Below, in pieces: positions 29,066 through 38,237 of a DNA stretch of 64,000 nucleotides (position 1 is the stretch's first letter; the number at the start of each line of letters is the position of its first letter). Source of the DNA: Dermacoccus nishinomiyaensis (GTDB lineage Bacteria; Actinomycetota; Actinomycetes; Actinomycetales; Dermatophilaceae); the NCBI RefSeq assembly GCF_900447535.1, contig NZ_UFXX01000001.1, positions 806,001 through 870,000 on the forward strand, in the 5' to 3' direction. The translations under genes and the position numbers were made by a program. The notes beneath the pieces were generated by a model. It made no database searches, was not told the origin of the DNA, and saw nothing but the letters and a program-made list of their open reading frames with translations.

Positions 29066-30382
29066 ATGTCCACACTCTCGCGCCGCAACCTCTTCGGCCT
29101 GACGGCTGGTGCCGTCGTCACCGCAGGCCTCAGCGCCTGCGCCGGCTCCGGCGGCTCCTCCAGCGGTGGTAACAACGGTGGCGGCGACTCGAACACGATC
29201 GAGTTCTGGAGCAACCACCCCGGCAAGTCGAAGGCGACCGAGCAGAAGCTCATCGCCGAGTTCGAGAAGGCCAACCCGAACCTCAAGGTCAAGCTCGTCG
29301 ACGCCGGCAAGAGCTACCCCGACGTCGCGCAGAAGTTCAACGCGGCCCTGTCCGGCGGCAGCCTGCCCGACGTCGTCATCGTCTCCGACACGACGTGGTT
29401 CAACTTCGCCCTCAACGACCGTCTGGCCGACATGTCGGCCCTGACGTCCGAGAACAAGCTCTCGACGGACGACTACGTCAAGGGCCTGTACGACGACTAC
29501 AAGTACGAGGACAAGCACTACGCCCTGCCGTACTCGCGCTCGACGGTCATCTTCTACTACAACAAGGACGCCTGGAAGAAGGCCGGTCTGCCGGACCGTG
29601 CGCCGACCTCGTGGGACGAGTTCGAGCAGTGGGCGCCCAAGCTGCAGTCGGCCATGGGCTCGGGCAAGAAGGCCATCGTCCTGGACGACGGCTCCGACTA
29701 CCTCGACTGGACGTTCCAGTCCATCGCGTGGAGCTACGGCGGCGGCTACTCGAAGGACTGGACGCCCACCATGGCGTCCGAGGGCACCGTCAAGGCCGCC
29801 ACGAAGATCCAGGGGTGGGCCAAGAAGGGCTGGATGCAGACGTCGAAGGACAGCCAGGCCGACTTCGCCTCGGGCATCGGCGCCTGCGCCATCGAGTCGA
29901 CCGGTGGCCTCGCCGGCGTCATCAAGGACGCAAGCTTCAAGGTCGGCATCGGCTTCCTGCCCGCGCCGGGCGGCATCAAGACCGTGCCGACGGGTGGCGC
30001 CGGCCTCGCGGTGCCGAAGGGCATCTCCGCCGAGCGTCAGAAGAACGCCGTGAAGTTCATCGAGTTCATGACGAACAAGGACAACACGATCACCTTCTCC
30101 CAGGCGACCGGGTACCTGCCGGTGCGCACCTCCGCCATGGACGACGCGAAGGAGAAGGCGTACCTCGAGAAGAACCCCGAATACGCCGTCGCCGTCAAGC
30201 AGCTGCCGAAGGCCCGCCCCCAGGACAACGTCCGCGTGTTCCTGCCCGGCGGTGGCATCGACATCGGTACCTCGCTCGACAAGATCATCGCCGGCTCGGA
30301 CGTCAAGTCGACGCTCGAGGCGCTCGACAAGGCGCTGCAGGCGAAGTACGACTCCCAGATCAAGCCCAAGCTGAAGAAGTAA
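29066..30382 (+). CDS. ugpB: Extracellular substrate-binding lipoprotein, UgpB-like
   Basis: A 438-residue periplasmic-type binding protein. The N-terminus SRRNLFGLTAGAVVTAGLSACAG carries a twin-arginine motif and a lipobox (LSAC), so export by Tat and lipid anchoring are likely. The family 1 binding-protein fold follows, with NTIEFWSNHPGKSKATEQKLI at the mature start and a YYNKDAWKKAGL hinge segment. AAGGAAG lies before the ATG. It should deliver its ligand, possibly a glycerophosphodiester or sugar, to UgpAE. Confidence 0.87.
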   Translation: MSTLSRRNLFGLTAGAVVTAGLSACAGSGGSSSGGNNGGGDSNTIEFWSNHPGKSKATEQKLIAEFEKANPNLKVKLVDAGKSYPDVAQKFNAALSGGSLPDVVIVSDTTWFNFALNDRLADMSALTSENKLSTDDYVKGLYDDYKYEDKHYALPYSRSTVIFYYNKDAWKKAGLPDRAPTSWDEFEQWAPKLQSAMGSGKKAIVLDDGSDYLDWTFQSIAWSYGGGYSKDWTPTMASEGTVKAATKIQGWAKKGWMQTSKDSQADFASGIGACAIESTGGLAGVIKDASFKVGIGFLPAPGGIKTVPTGGAGLAVPKGISAERQKNAVKFIEFMTNKDNTITFSQATGYLPVRTSAMDDAKEKAYLEKNPEYAVAVKQLPKARPQDNVRVFLPGGGIDIGTSLDKIIAGSDVKSTLEALDKALQAKYDSQIKPKLKK

Positions 30383-30385
30383 TTC

Positions 30386-31462
<1,077 letters not shown>

Positions 31463-31500
31463 CACCCGGGCCGCTCCCCCGCCGCGGGTGATGCCGACGT

Positions 31501-31548
31501 GACGAATGTGCCCGCCCCTTCCACACGGAAGGAGCGGGCACATTCGTC
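31501..31548. terminator. Bidirectional terminator between ugpC and clpP2
   Basis: A 22-bp stem with one mismatch (31501-31522 with 31527-31548) and an ACAC loop lies between the convergent ugpC and clpP2 stops. Confidence 0.85.
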
Positions 31549-31580
31549 GTGGCGGGTCAGGCCCGGTGGGCCCGGAGCCG

Positions 31581-32246
31581 TCAGCTCTCCAGCGACGCCT
31601 TGCGGCTCGTCAGCACCTCGTCGATGAGGCCGTACTCCTTGGCCATCTCGGCGGTGAGGATCTTGTCGCGGTCGATGTCGGCACGCACCTGCTCGATCGA
31701 GCGGCCGGAGTGCTTCGCGAGGGTCTCCTCGAGCCACTCACGCATGCGCATGATCTCGTTGGCCTGGATCTCGACGTCGGAGGCCTGGCCGCCCGAGCCC
31801 TCCATCGCCGGCTGGTGGATGAGCACGCGCGCGTTCGGCAGCGCGTACCGCTTGCCGGGCGCGCCGGCGCCGAGCAGGACGGCGGCGGCCGAGGCAGCCT
31901 GTCCCAGGACGAACGTGTGCACGTCCGGGCGGATGTACTGCATCGTGTCGTAGATCGCCGTCAGCGCGGTGAACGAGCCACCGGGGCTGTTGATGTACAT
32001 GACGATGTCGCGGTCCGGATCCTGCGACTCGAGCACGATGAGCTGCGCGATGATGTCGTCGGCCGACGCGTCGTCGACCTGGACGCCGAGGAAGATGATG
32101 CGGTCCTCGAACAGCTTCGTGTACGGGTCGAGGCGCTTCGTGCCGTACGAGGTGCGCTCTTCGAACTGGGGCAGGATGTAGCGGCTCGTCGGCATCGGCG
32201 CGGTGACGCCGCCCATCGGGTGGCCCATGGAGCTGTGGGTGTTCAT
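31581..32246 (-). CDS. clpP2: ATP-dependent Clp protease proteolytic subunit ClpP2
   Basis: A 221-residue serine protease subunit. The N-terminal [33 protein letters not shown] is the ClpP2 pattern; catalytic Ser is in GQAASAAAV, His in LIHQPAM and Asp in DIDRDK. It pairs with ClpP1 in the mixed tetradecamer of actinobacteria. AAGGAGA lies before the ATG and 23 bp separate it from clpP1. Confidence 0.96.
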   Translation of the reverse strand: MNTHSSMGHPMGGVTAPMPTSRYILPQFEERTSYGTKRLDPYTKLFEDRIIFLGVQVDDASADDIIAQLIVLESQDPDRDIVMYINSPGGSFTALTAIYDTMQYIRPDVHTFVLGQAASAAAVLLGAGAPGKRYALPNARVLIHQPAMEGSGGQASDVEIQANEIMRMREWLEETLAKHSGRSIEQVRADIDRDKILTAEMAKEYGLIDEVLTSRKASLES

Positions 32247-32269
32247 GAAGGTCTCCTTCGTGGGCGAGA

Positions 32270-32950
32270 TCAGTGGTCGGACGACTCGGAGAATGCCGCA
32301 GCGTCCCCGGTCGCGTCCTTGGTGGCGTCCTGCGAACGCTCGAAGACGTGGTCGACGAAGCCGTACTCCTTGGCCTCGGCCGCGGTGAACCAGCGGTCGC
32401 GGTCGGAGTCGGCCGAGATCTTCTCGACCGGCTGGCCCGTGTGCTCGGCGATGAGCTCGGCCATCTGCTTCTTGATGTGCAGCAGCTGCTCGGCCTGCGT
32501 CTTCACGTCGGAGGCCGTGCCCTGGATGCCGCCGAGCGGCTGGTGCATCATGATGCGCGCGTGCGGCGTCGCGTAGCGCTTGCCCTTGGCGCCGGCGGAC
32601 AGCAGGAACTGACCCATCGACGCGGCCAGACCCATCGCGACGGTGCACACGTCGTTCGGCACCCACTGCATCGTGTCGAAGATGGCCATGCCGGCCGTCA
32701 CCGAACCACCGGGCGAGTTGATGTAGAGCCAGATGTCCTTCTCCGGGTCCTCTGCGGCGAGCAGCAGCAGCTGCGCGCAGATGGCGTTCGCATTGTCGTC
32801 GCGAACATCCGAACCGAGGAAGATGATGCGCTCCTTGAGGAGCCGGTTGTAGATCTGGTCGTCGAGGCCGGCGGCCATCTGCGGGCCTGCCATGACCACG
32901 TCCGAGGACTGGGCATTCGTCAAGGGATCACTCCGTTCCGAATCTGCCAC
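32270..32950 (-). CDS. clpP1: ATP-dependent Clp protease proteolytic subunit ClpP1
   Basis: A 226-residue ClpP with catalytic Ser in GLAASMGQF, His in MMHQPLGG and Asp in DSDRDRW. The GTG at 32950 has no ribosome site, whereas a TTG at 32923 in the same frame has GGAG 7 nt upstream, so the true protein may be 217 residues. TAGGGT at 32987-32992 is a likely -10 box and a ClgR-like site lies upstream. Confidence 0.94.
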   Translation of the reverse strand: MADSERSDPLTNAQSSDVVMAGPQMAAGLDDQIYNRLLKERIIFLGSDVRDDNANAICAQLLLLAAEDPEKDIWLYINSPGGSVTAGMAIFDTMQWVPNDVCTVAMGLAASMGQFLLSAGAKGKRYATPHARIMMHQPLGGIQGTASDVKTQAEQLLHIKKQMAELIAEHTGQPVEKISADSDRDRWFTAAEAKEYGFVDHVFERSQDATKDATGDAAAFSESSDH

Positions 32951-33031
32951 CCCGAGCGGGTGACATCACGCTTGAACTCTTCACTGACCCTAACGCGCGG
33001 GCCCGAGCGTTTCGTCCCCGTCTCGGGGCTT

Positions 33032-33045
33032 GTTCGCCGTCAGCG
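33032..33045. promoter_or_regulatory. ClgR-like operator upstream of clpP1
   Basis: GTTCGC-CGTCA-GCG matches the published actinobacterial ClgR pattern GTTCGC-N5-GCG. It sits about 40 bp upstream of the likely -10 box of clpP1P2. ClgR activates clp genes under proteotoxic stress in streptomycetes and corynebacteria; no clgR gene is visible in this window. Confidence 0.5.
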
Positions 33046-33075
33046 CAAGGCTCGACGTTCGCCTGGGCCCGGACG

Positions 33076-33112
33076 CGACGAAGGGCCGCCCGATTGCTCG
33101 CGCGGCCCTCGT
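33076..33112 (-). terminator. Hairpin terminator after tig
   Basis: A 12-bp stem with one bulged base (33076-33088 with 33101-33112) lies 20 bp past the tig stop and ahead of the clpP1 promoter region. It should make tig and clpP1P2 separate transcripts. Confidence 0.75.
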
Positions 33113-33131
33113 CTCAGACGTCAGTGACGAC

Positions 33132-34736
33132 TCACTCGCCGTCGACAGCCTTCTTGGCCGTCTTCTTCGCAGCGGTCTTCTTGGCGGCGGTCTTCGTCGC
33201 CGTCTTCTTCGCAGCCGTCTTCTTGGCGGCTGCCTTCTTGGCCGGCTTCTCCGCGGCCTCAGCGGAGTCGGCGTCAGTGGCCTCGGCAGGGGCGGCGACC
33301 TTCTTCGTTGCCGTCTTCTTCGACGCGGCCTTCTTGGTCGTCGTCTTCTTCGCGGCAGCCTTCTTGGCGGGCTTGTCCGCAGCGTCGGCGTCGGCGTCCT
33401 CGGAGGCGACCGGAGTGGCGTTCTCACCGTCGGCGGCGTCGGCGGCCTGCGCCTCGTCCTCGTCATCGCCGGTGTCGACGGCGGCGTTCAGGTCGACGAC
33501 GTTGCCCGCCGTGTCCTTGACCGTGGCGGACTCGAGAACGGTGGCGAGCGCCTTGCGGCGAGCGACCTCACCCATGATGGCGGGCACCTGGCCCTGCGCG
33601 TCGAGCGCCTGCGCGAACGTGTTCGGGTCCATGCCGTACTGCTGCGCCGACATGATGAGGTACTCGATCAGCTCGTCCTGGCCGACCTGGATCTCGTGCT
33701 TCTCGACGATCTCGTCGAGCAGGAGCTGCGTCGCGACCTGCTGACGCGTCGATTCGGTGACCTCGGCGCGGTGCTCGTCATCGTCGAGACGGTTCTCGCC
33801 CTCGAGGTGGTTCGTCACCTCTTCGGTGACGATGGACTCGGGCACCGGGATGTCGAGCTGCTCGAGGAGGACCTCGAGGACCTTGTCGCGGGCCTGGACG
33901 CCCTGCTCGAAGCGCTTGGTGCGCTCGACCTCGGCGCGCAGGTCGGCCTTGAGCTCGTCGATCGTGTCGAACGACGACGCCAGCTGGGCGAACTCGTCGT
34001 CGAGCTCGGGCAGCTCACGGACCTTGACCGACTCGACCTTGACGGTGCACTCGGCGTTCTCGCCCTCGTGCTCACCGCCGGCGAGCGGCGAGGTGAACGT
34101 CGCCTCCTCGCCGGCCTTGAGGCCCGTCAGCGCCTCGTCGAGACCGTCGAGCATCGTGCCCGAGCCGATCTCGTAGGAGACACCGGAGACCGCGTCGATC
34201 TCGTTGCCGTCGATCGTGGCCGACAGGTCGATCGTGACGAAGTCGCCCTTCTTGGCCTTGCGTTCGACCGACTCGAGCGTGCCGAAACGCTCGCGCAGCT
34301 CGGCGATGCGCTCGTCGATGTCGGCGTCGGAGACCTCGATCGGCTCGACCTCGACCTCGAGCGTGTCGAACGCCGGGAGCGTGATCTCGGGGCGGATGTC
34401 GACCTCGGCGGTGAAGCTCAGGCCCGCGCCGTCCTCGAGCGGGAACTCGGTGATGTCGACCTCGGGCTGGCCGAGGACCTTGACGTCGTTCTCGACAATC
34501 GCGTTCGTGTACAGCTCCGGAAGCGCCTCGTTGACGGCTTCCTGGATGACGGCCGCGCGGCCGAAACGCTGCTCGATGAGCTTCGCGGGAACCTTGCCCT
34601 TGCGGAAACCGGGGATCTGAACCTGCGAGCCGATGGTCGTGTAGGCCTTCTCGATGCTCGGCTTCAGTTCGTCGGCCGTGACGTCAACGGTGAGCTTGAC
34701 CCGGGTCGGGGTTAGGTTTTCGACAGCGCTCTTCAT
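33132..34736 (-). CDS. tig: Trigger factor (ribosome-associated chaperone) with lysine-rich tail
   Basis: A 534-residue trigger factor. The N-terminal ribosome-binding domain contains GFRKGKVP, the PPIase domain lies around 160-240 (KKGDFVTIDLSATIDG), and the helical chaperone domain ends near 425. After an acidic linker, the last ~75 residues are a run of AKK and TKK repeats resembling histone H1 tails, which ordinary trigger factors (~430-450 aa) lack. The tail may bind rRNA or DNA. The ATG at 34736 has GGAG upstream; longer in-frame starts lack support. Confidence 0.96.
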   Translation of the reverse strand: MKSAVENLTPTRVKLTVDVTADELKPSIEKAYTTIGSQVQIPGFRKGKVPAKLIEQRFGRAAVIQEAVNEALPELYTNAIVENDVKVLGQPEVDITEFPLEDGAGLSFTAEVDIRPEITLPAFDTLEVEVEPIEVSDADIDERIAELRERFGTLESVERKAKKGDFVTIDLSATIDGNEIDAVSGVSYEIGSGTMLDGLDEALTGLKAGEEATFTSPLAGGEHEGENAECTVKVESVKVRELPELDDEFAQLASSFDTIDELKADLRAEVERTKRFEQGVQARDKVLEVLLEQLDIPVPESIVTEEVTNHLEGENRLDDDEHRAEVTESTRQQVATQLLLDEIVEKHEIQVGQDELIEYLIMSAQQYGMDPNTFAQALDAQGQVPAIMGEVARRKALATVLESATVKDTAGNVVDLNAAVDTGDDEDEAQAADAADGENATPVASEDADADAADKPAKKAAAKKTTTKKAASKKTATKKVAAPAEATDADSAEAAEKPAKKAAAKKTAAKKTATKTAAKKTAAKKTAKKAVDGE

Positions 34737-34849
34737 CAGCGGTGCACTCCAGTCGATCGGTGATGGTGGGCGCGCCCGCACTGGCCGGCCGATCATCGGC
34801 CCTGCCTGCGGCGCGGCGCACTCCTCTTACTCGTCGTTCATGCTAACGG

Positions 34850-34923
34850 TCGGGGTGACAGGATTCGAACCTGCGGCCTTCCGCTCCCAAAGCGGACGCG
34901 CTACCAAGCTGCGCCACACCCCG
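34850..34923 (-). tRNA. tRNA-Pro (anticodon TGG)
   Basis: A complete cloverleaf: acceptor CGGGGTG/CACCCCG, anticodon loop TTTGGGA read as TGG, and T-arm GGTTCGAATCC. CCA is not encoded. Confidence 0.97.
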
Positions 34924-35046
34924 TCAGCCCCGCTCACCAGAGGCGAGGCGGGCCGCTCCGCGCGCGCCGTCCTGCTGCGATCGCGCCGGGGCGCGCTCTC
35001 GCAAGACGAACGGCGGCCCCCGCGGGAGCCGCCGTCGCGGTGCTGG

Positions 35047-35117
35047 AGCGGGCGACGAGAATCGAACTCGCGTGATCAGTTTGGAAGACTGAGGCTCTAC
35101 CATTGAGCTACGCCCGC
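35047..35117 (-). tRNA. tRNA-Gly (anticodon TCC)
   Basis: A complete cloverleaf of 71 nt: acceptor GCGGGCG/CGCCCGC, anticodon loop CTTCCAA read as TCC, and T-arm AGTTCGATTCT. CCA is not encoded. Confidence 0.97.
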
Positions 35118-35348
35118 ACGTTTCTCGGACACATTACCCGAACACGCCGTGACGCCCCAATCCGCGGGGGCTGACCTAGCCCGCCGCCGTCGCCCCCGTG
35201 CTCGCGCGAAGCGCCGCCGACGGTCGTCTTGGCCACCGAGACGTTCGCCAACGAACGATGCCGGCGGTCTCGACGCCGCCCCCGCGCATGTGCTTCGGTG
35301 AAGATGAGTCCGGTTCGCCGGAGCACTTCCATTCGCAGGAGGCACATC

Positions 35349-35540
35349 ATGGGCATTTTCGACAGCGCCAAGGACAAGGCCAGCGAGTTCGCCCAGGACA
35401 ACCCCGACAAGCTCGACCAGGGCGTCGAGAAGGCCGGCGACTTCGCCGACGACAAGACGGGCGGCCAGCACGCCGACCAGATCGACAAGGGCCAGGACTT
35501 CGCGAACGAGAAACTCGACGGCGCCTTCGGCGGCGAGTGA
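35349..35540 (+). CDS. Small antitoxin-like protein (MT0933/Rv0909 family)
   Basis: A 63-residue acidic, Lys/Asp-rich protein (MGIFDSAKDKASEFAQDNPD...DQIDKGQDFANEKL). It resembles the MT0933-type antitoxin family, found widely in actinobacteria, often without a toxin gene nearby, as here. GCAGGAGG lies before the ATG. A stress-protein role like that of CsbD is an alternative. Confidence 0.75.
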   Translation: MGIFDSAKDKASEFAQDNPDKLDQGVEKAGDFADDKTGGQHADQIDKGQDFANEKLDGAFGGE

Positions 35541-35550
35541 GCTGCCTCCG

Positions 35551-35604
35551 TTGAACGCTGACGGCGCCGCTCCCCGGTGGGGGGCGGCGCCGTTCGTCGT
35601 TCAA
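35551..35604. terminator. Bidirectional terminator
   Basis: A long stem: TTGAACG pairs with CGTTCAA at the base, and ACGGCGCCGC with a CCCC/GGGG top forms the upper part. It lies between the convergent antitoxin-like and PP2C phosphatase genes. Confidence 0.8.
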
Positions 35605-35654
35605 GCAGGATAGGTCGATCGGGCAGATGCACTCGCTCAGAAGGGCGCGCTCAC

Positions 35655-36803
35655 TCAGACGGACGCGGTTCCGCGCGCGTGGCGCGATTCGGACGACTCA
35701 GGCACGGGCCGCCAGATGACGACAACGGAGCGATCGTCCTGCCCCCCGGTGCGCGCCGAGGCCTCGCAGATGCGCTGGGCCGCCCCCTCCGGGCCGGCGC
35801 TGATGGCCCGTTGCGCGAGGCCGAGCATCTGCTGCGTCCCGGCCGCGAGGTCGCCGTCAGGGCCCTCGACGACGCCGTCGGTGTAGAGGAGCAGGACATC
35901 GCCGGGCTCGAGCACCCCGCCGGCGCGCGCGTAGTCCTGCGGCCCCTGGTCGAACAACCCGAGCAGCAGACCGGCCGCGCCGGTGATCATCTCCCAGCGG
36001 CGCGTGCCCGCGTGATAATGCGCGGCGCTCGGGTGACCGGCCGTACCGACGCAGTACTGGCCGTCCTCGACGTTGATCGAGACGTGGATGGCGGAGGCGA
36101 ACCCGTCGCGCCAGCCCTGGCGGATGAGGTAGCGGTTCGCGCCGGGAAGAAAATCCTCCGGGCGCGTCTCCCCCAGCAACCCTGCGAGGGCGCCGGAGAG
36201 CAGCAGCGCACGCATCCCGGCAGACGGGCCGTGCCCGGAGACGTCGGTGAGGGCGAGGTGCAGGTGGTCGTCGCGTCGGGCGGCGACGACGAAGTCACCG
36301 CTGAAGGCATCCCCGCGTGAGGGCATGACACAGTGCTCGACGCGCATCCCGTCCGGCATCTCGGGTGGCAGGGCCTGGGTGTCGAGCCGCTGGCGCAGAT
36401 CCTTGAGCATGCTCGAGCCGACCGAGAGCGGCACACCCATCGTGAAGCGCTGACGGTTCGCGAACGCGACGATGCCGACGATGAGGGCGAGAGCCACCGC
36501 GACGGACCACTGCGTCGGCGCGTCGGACCAGGTGATCGCGGCCGTCGTCACATAGCCCGTCAGGACGATGGCGATGGCGAGCGCCAGGCGACGCCCCGAC
36601 AACAGGAACGCTGCGGCGACGATGAGCGGGATGAAGACCGCATGCGACATCGTCGGCGTGAGCGCGATGGCGGCGGCACAGACGATCGCGGTGAGCAGCG
36701 CGAACGCGACGACGACGCTGTGCGGCTTGGAGATCGGAGTGGCCACGGCACGCTGCACCGACTGACGCAGGCGCGTCTGTTCGCGTTGAGCCTCCAGAAC
36801 CAC
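35655..36803 (-). CDS. PP2C-family (SpoIIE-type) serine/threonine phosphatase, membrane-bound
   Basis: A 382-residue protein. Residues ~25-115 hold four to five membrane segments and residues ~145-370 a SpoIIE/PP2C domain with FSGDFVVAARRDDHLHLALTDVSGHGPSAG (metal-binding Asp, Gly) and DVLLLYTDGVVEG plus GGQDDRSVVVI. Such RsbU-like phosphatases usually act on anti-sigma factor antagonists; no partner gene is nearby. The GTG has TAGGCT 7 nt upstream (36811-36816), a probable leaderless start. Confidence 0.88.
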   Translation of the reverse strand: MVLEAQREQTRLRQSVQRAVATPISKPHSVVVAFALLTAIVCAAAIALTPTMSHAVFIPLIVAAAFLLSGRRLALAIAIVLTGYVTTAAITWSDAPTQWSVAVALALIVGIVAFANRQRFTMGVPLSVGSSMLKDLRQRLDTQALPPEMPDGMRVEHCVMPSRGDAFSGDFVVAARRDDHLHLALTDVSGHGPSAGMRALLLSGALAGLLGETRPEDFLPGANRYLIRQGWRDGFASAIHVSINVEDGQYCVGTAGHPSAAHYHAGTRRWEMITGAAGLLLGLFDQGPQDYARAGGVLEPGDVLLLYTDGVVEGPDGDLAAGTQQMLGLAQRAISAGPEGAAQRICEASARTGGQDDRSVVVIWRPVPESSESRHARGTASV

Positions 36804-36844
36804 GCGCGCCAGCCTATAGGGGTTGCCTCACGCGCACCAGGGGT

Positions 36845-36881
36845 GGTGGAGCATGCACCTGCGTGGGTGACAGGCTCCACC
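36845..36881 (-). terminator. Hairpin terminator after rpiB
   Basis: The stem GGTGGAGC/GCTCCACC (36845-36852 with 36874-36881), with further inner CACC/GGTG pairing, lies about 60 bp beyond the rpiB stop. Confidence 0.55.
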
Positions 36882-36943
36882 GACCCGGGCCGACGGCCCG
36901 TCACACGGCGAGAAGATCGCGCCGGGCGGGCCGTTCGAAGGCC

Positions 36944-37411
36944 TCAGTCCTCGGAGGGCAGCGTGCCGTCCCGTTCGTACTTCTCGACCATCGCGAGGCG
37001 GCGCGCGTGACGCTCGACGCCCGCGTACGGCGTCTCGATGAAGGTGCGGGCGATCTGCTTGGCCTCGTCGATCGAGACGAAGCGACCACCGATCGACAGG
37101 ATCTGCGCACCGTTGTGCTCGCGTGCGAGAGAGGCGAACTCGGGCGTCAGGCACAGCGCGGCACGGATGCCCTTGACCTTGTTGGCCGCCATCTGCTCGC
37201 CGTTGCCGGACCCGCCGAGAACGATGCCGAGCGAGCCCTCGTCGTCACGCACGCCCTCGGCGGCACGCAGGACGTAGACCGGGTAGTCGTCCTCGGCGTC
37301 GTACTCGCTCGGGCCGTGGTTGATGACCTCGTGACCCTGCTCGGTCAGGTAGGTCAGCAGGGCCTGCTGGGTCTCGAAAGCTGCGTGGTCGCCACCGATG
37401 TGAATGCGCAT
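36944..37411 (-). CDS. rpiB: Ribose-5-phosphate isomerase B
   Basis: A 155-residue RpiB/LacAB isomerase that interconverts ribose 5-phosphate and ribulose 5-phosphate in the pentose phosphate pathway. The start MRIHIGGDHAAFE, the GIVLGGSGNGEQMAANKVKGIRAAL active-site loop and the LSIGGRFV segment are typical. AAGGACGAG lies upstream of the ATG. In this family the residue in GGSGNG is Ser rather than Cys in actinobacteria, as seen here. Confidence 0.94.
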   Translation of the reverse strand: MRIHIGGDHAAFETQQALLTYLTEQGHEVINHGPSEYDAEDDYPVYVLRAAEGVRDDEGSLGIVLGGSGNGEQMAANKVKGIRAALCLTPEFASLAREHNGAQILSIGGRFVSIDEAKQIARTFIETPYAGVERHARRLAMVEKYERDGTLPSED

Positions 37412-37467
37412 GTGTGCTCGTCCTTGTCGCGAAGATATGGCCTGAGGGGCAGTGGTGGTGCGGAGGG

Positions 37468-38118
37468 TCAGCTGAAGTCGGGGCCGACGTCGCGGCTGCG
37501 CTTGAGTTCGTAGAAACCGGGCGTGCCCGCGACGAGGAGGCAGCCGTCCCACAGGCGCCCGGCGTCCTCACCCTTGGGCGCCGGCGTCACGACCGGGCCG
37601 AAGAACGCGGTGCCGCCGAACGCGACGACGGGGGTGCCGACGTCCGTGCCGACGAGGTCGGTCGCGCGCTTGTGCGCGGCCCGCAGGGCGACGTCGACAT
37701 CGTCGCCGGGCACGTTGGTCGCCGCGTCGACGAGCTCCGGCTCGAGACCGCACTCGGCGAGCGACTCCACGAGCACGCGCCGCACGCTCTCGGCGTCACG
37801 CGGGTCGGCGCCGCCGGGGTGGAAGCGGGTGCCGATCGCGTCGTAGAGCGGCTTGACGACGTCGTCGCCGTGCGCCTGTTGCGCCGCGATGACCAGGCGT
37901 GCGGGCGCCCACGCCTGTTCGAGGAAGGCCCGGTAATCATCGGGCAGGTCGCGGCCCTCGTTGAGGACGGCGAGGCTCATGACGCGCCAGGTGACGCGCA
38001 CGTCACGCACCTTCTCGACCTCCATGAGCCAGCGGGACGTCATCCACGCCCACGGGCACATCGGGTCGAAGAACATCTCGACGGTAGGGGCTGCGGACTC
38101 GGGCTGATTTTCGCTCAC
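37468..38118 (-). CDS. DsbA-family oxidoreductase, mycothiol-dependent nitroreductase Rv2466c-like
   Basis: A 216-residue thioredoxin-fold protein with the active-site FFDPMCPWAWMTSRW (CPWA) near residue 17, the hallmark of Rv2466c-type mycothiol-linked reductases. The long helical insertion and the GTPVVAFGG cis-Pro region (TPV) follow. It reduces disulfides or nitro compounds with mycothiol. CAGGAT lies 6 nt before the GTG (38125-38130), a likely leaderless start. It is divergent from pepN. Confidence 0.87.
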   Translation of the reverse strand: MSENQPESAAPTVEMFFDPMCPWAWMTSRWLMEVEKVRDVRVTWRVMSLAVLNEGRDLPDDYRAFLEQAWAPARLVIAAQQAHGDDVVKPLYDAIGTRFHPGGADPRDAESVRRVLVESLAECGLEPELVDAATNVPGDDVDVALRAAHKRATDLVGTDVGTPVVAFGGTAFFGPVVTPAPKGEDAGRLWDGCLLVAGTPGFYELKRSRDVGPDFS

Positions 38119-38237
38119 CGTCCCATCCTGCCACCTCGAGCGCTCGTGCAAGGATGGGCAGCACCGCCCGAACGGCTGTGGCGCACACCACTTCGCGCAC
38201 CGCCGTTCCTCAACCCTGCTGGAAGGACACCACTGAC

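Noticed and set aside
31482-31498. CGCGGGTGATGCCGACG also seen near 42713 as CGCGGGTGATGCGGACG
   Set aside because: A 17-bp near match in GC-rich DNA, without shared flanks or symmetry, is too weak to call a repeat family.
35349-35540. Toxin-antitoxin pair
   Set aside because: Only the antitoxin-like protein is present; the neighbours are tRNAs and a PP2C phosphatase, not a toxin.
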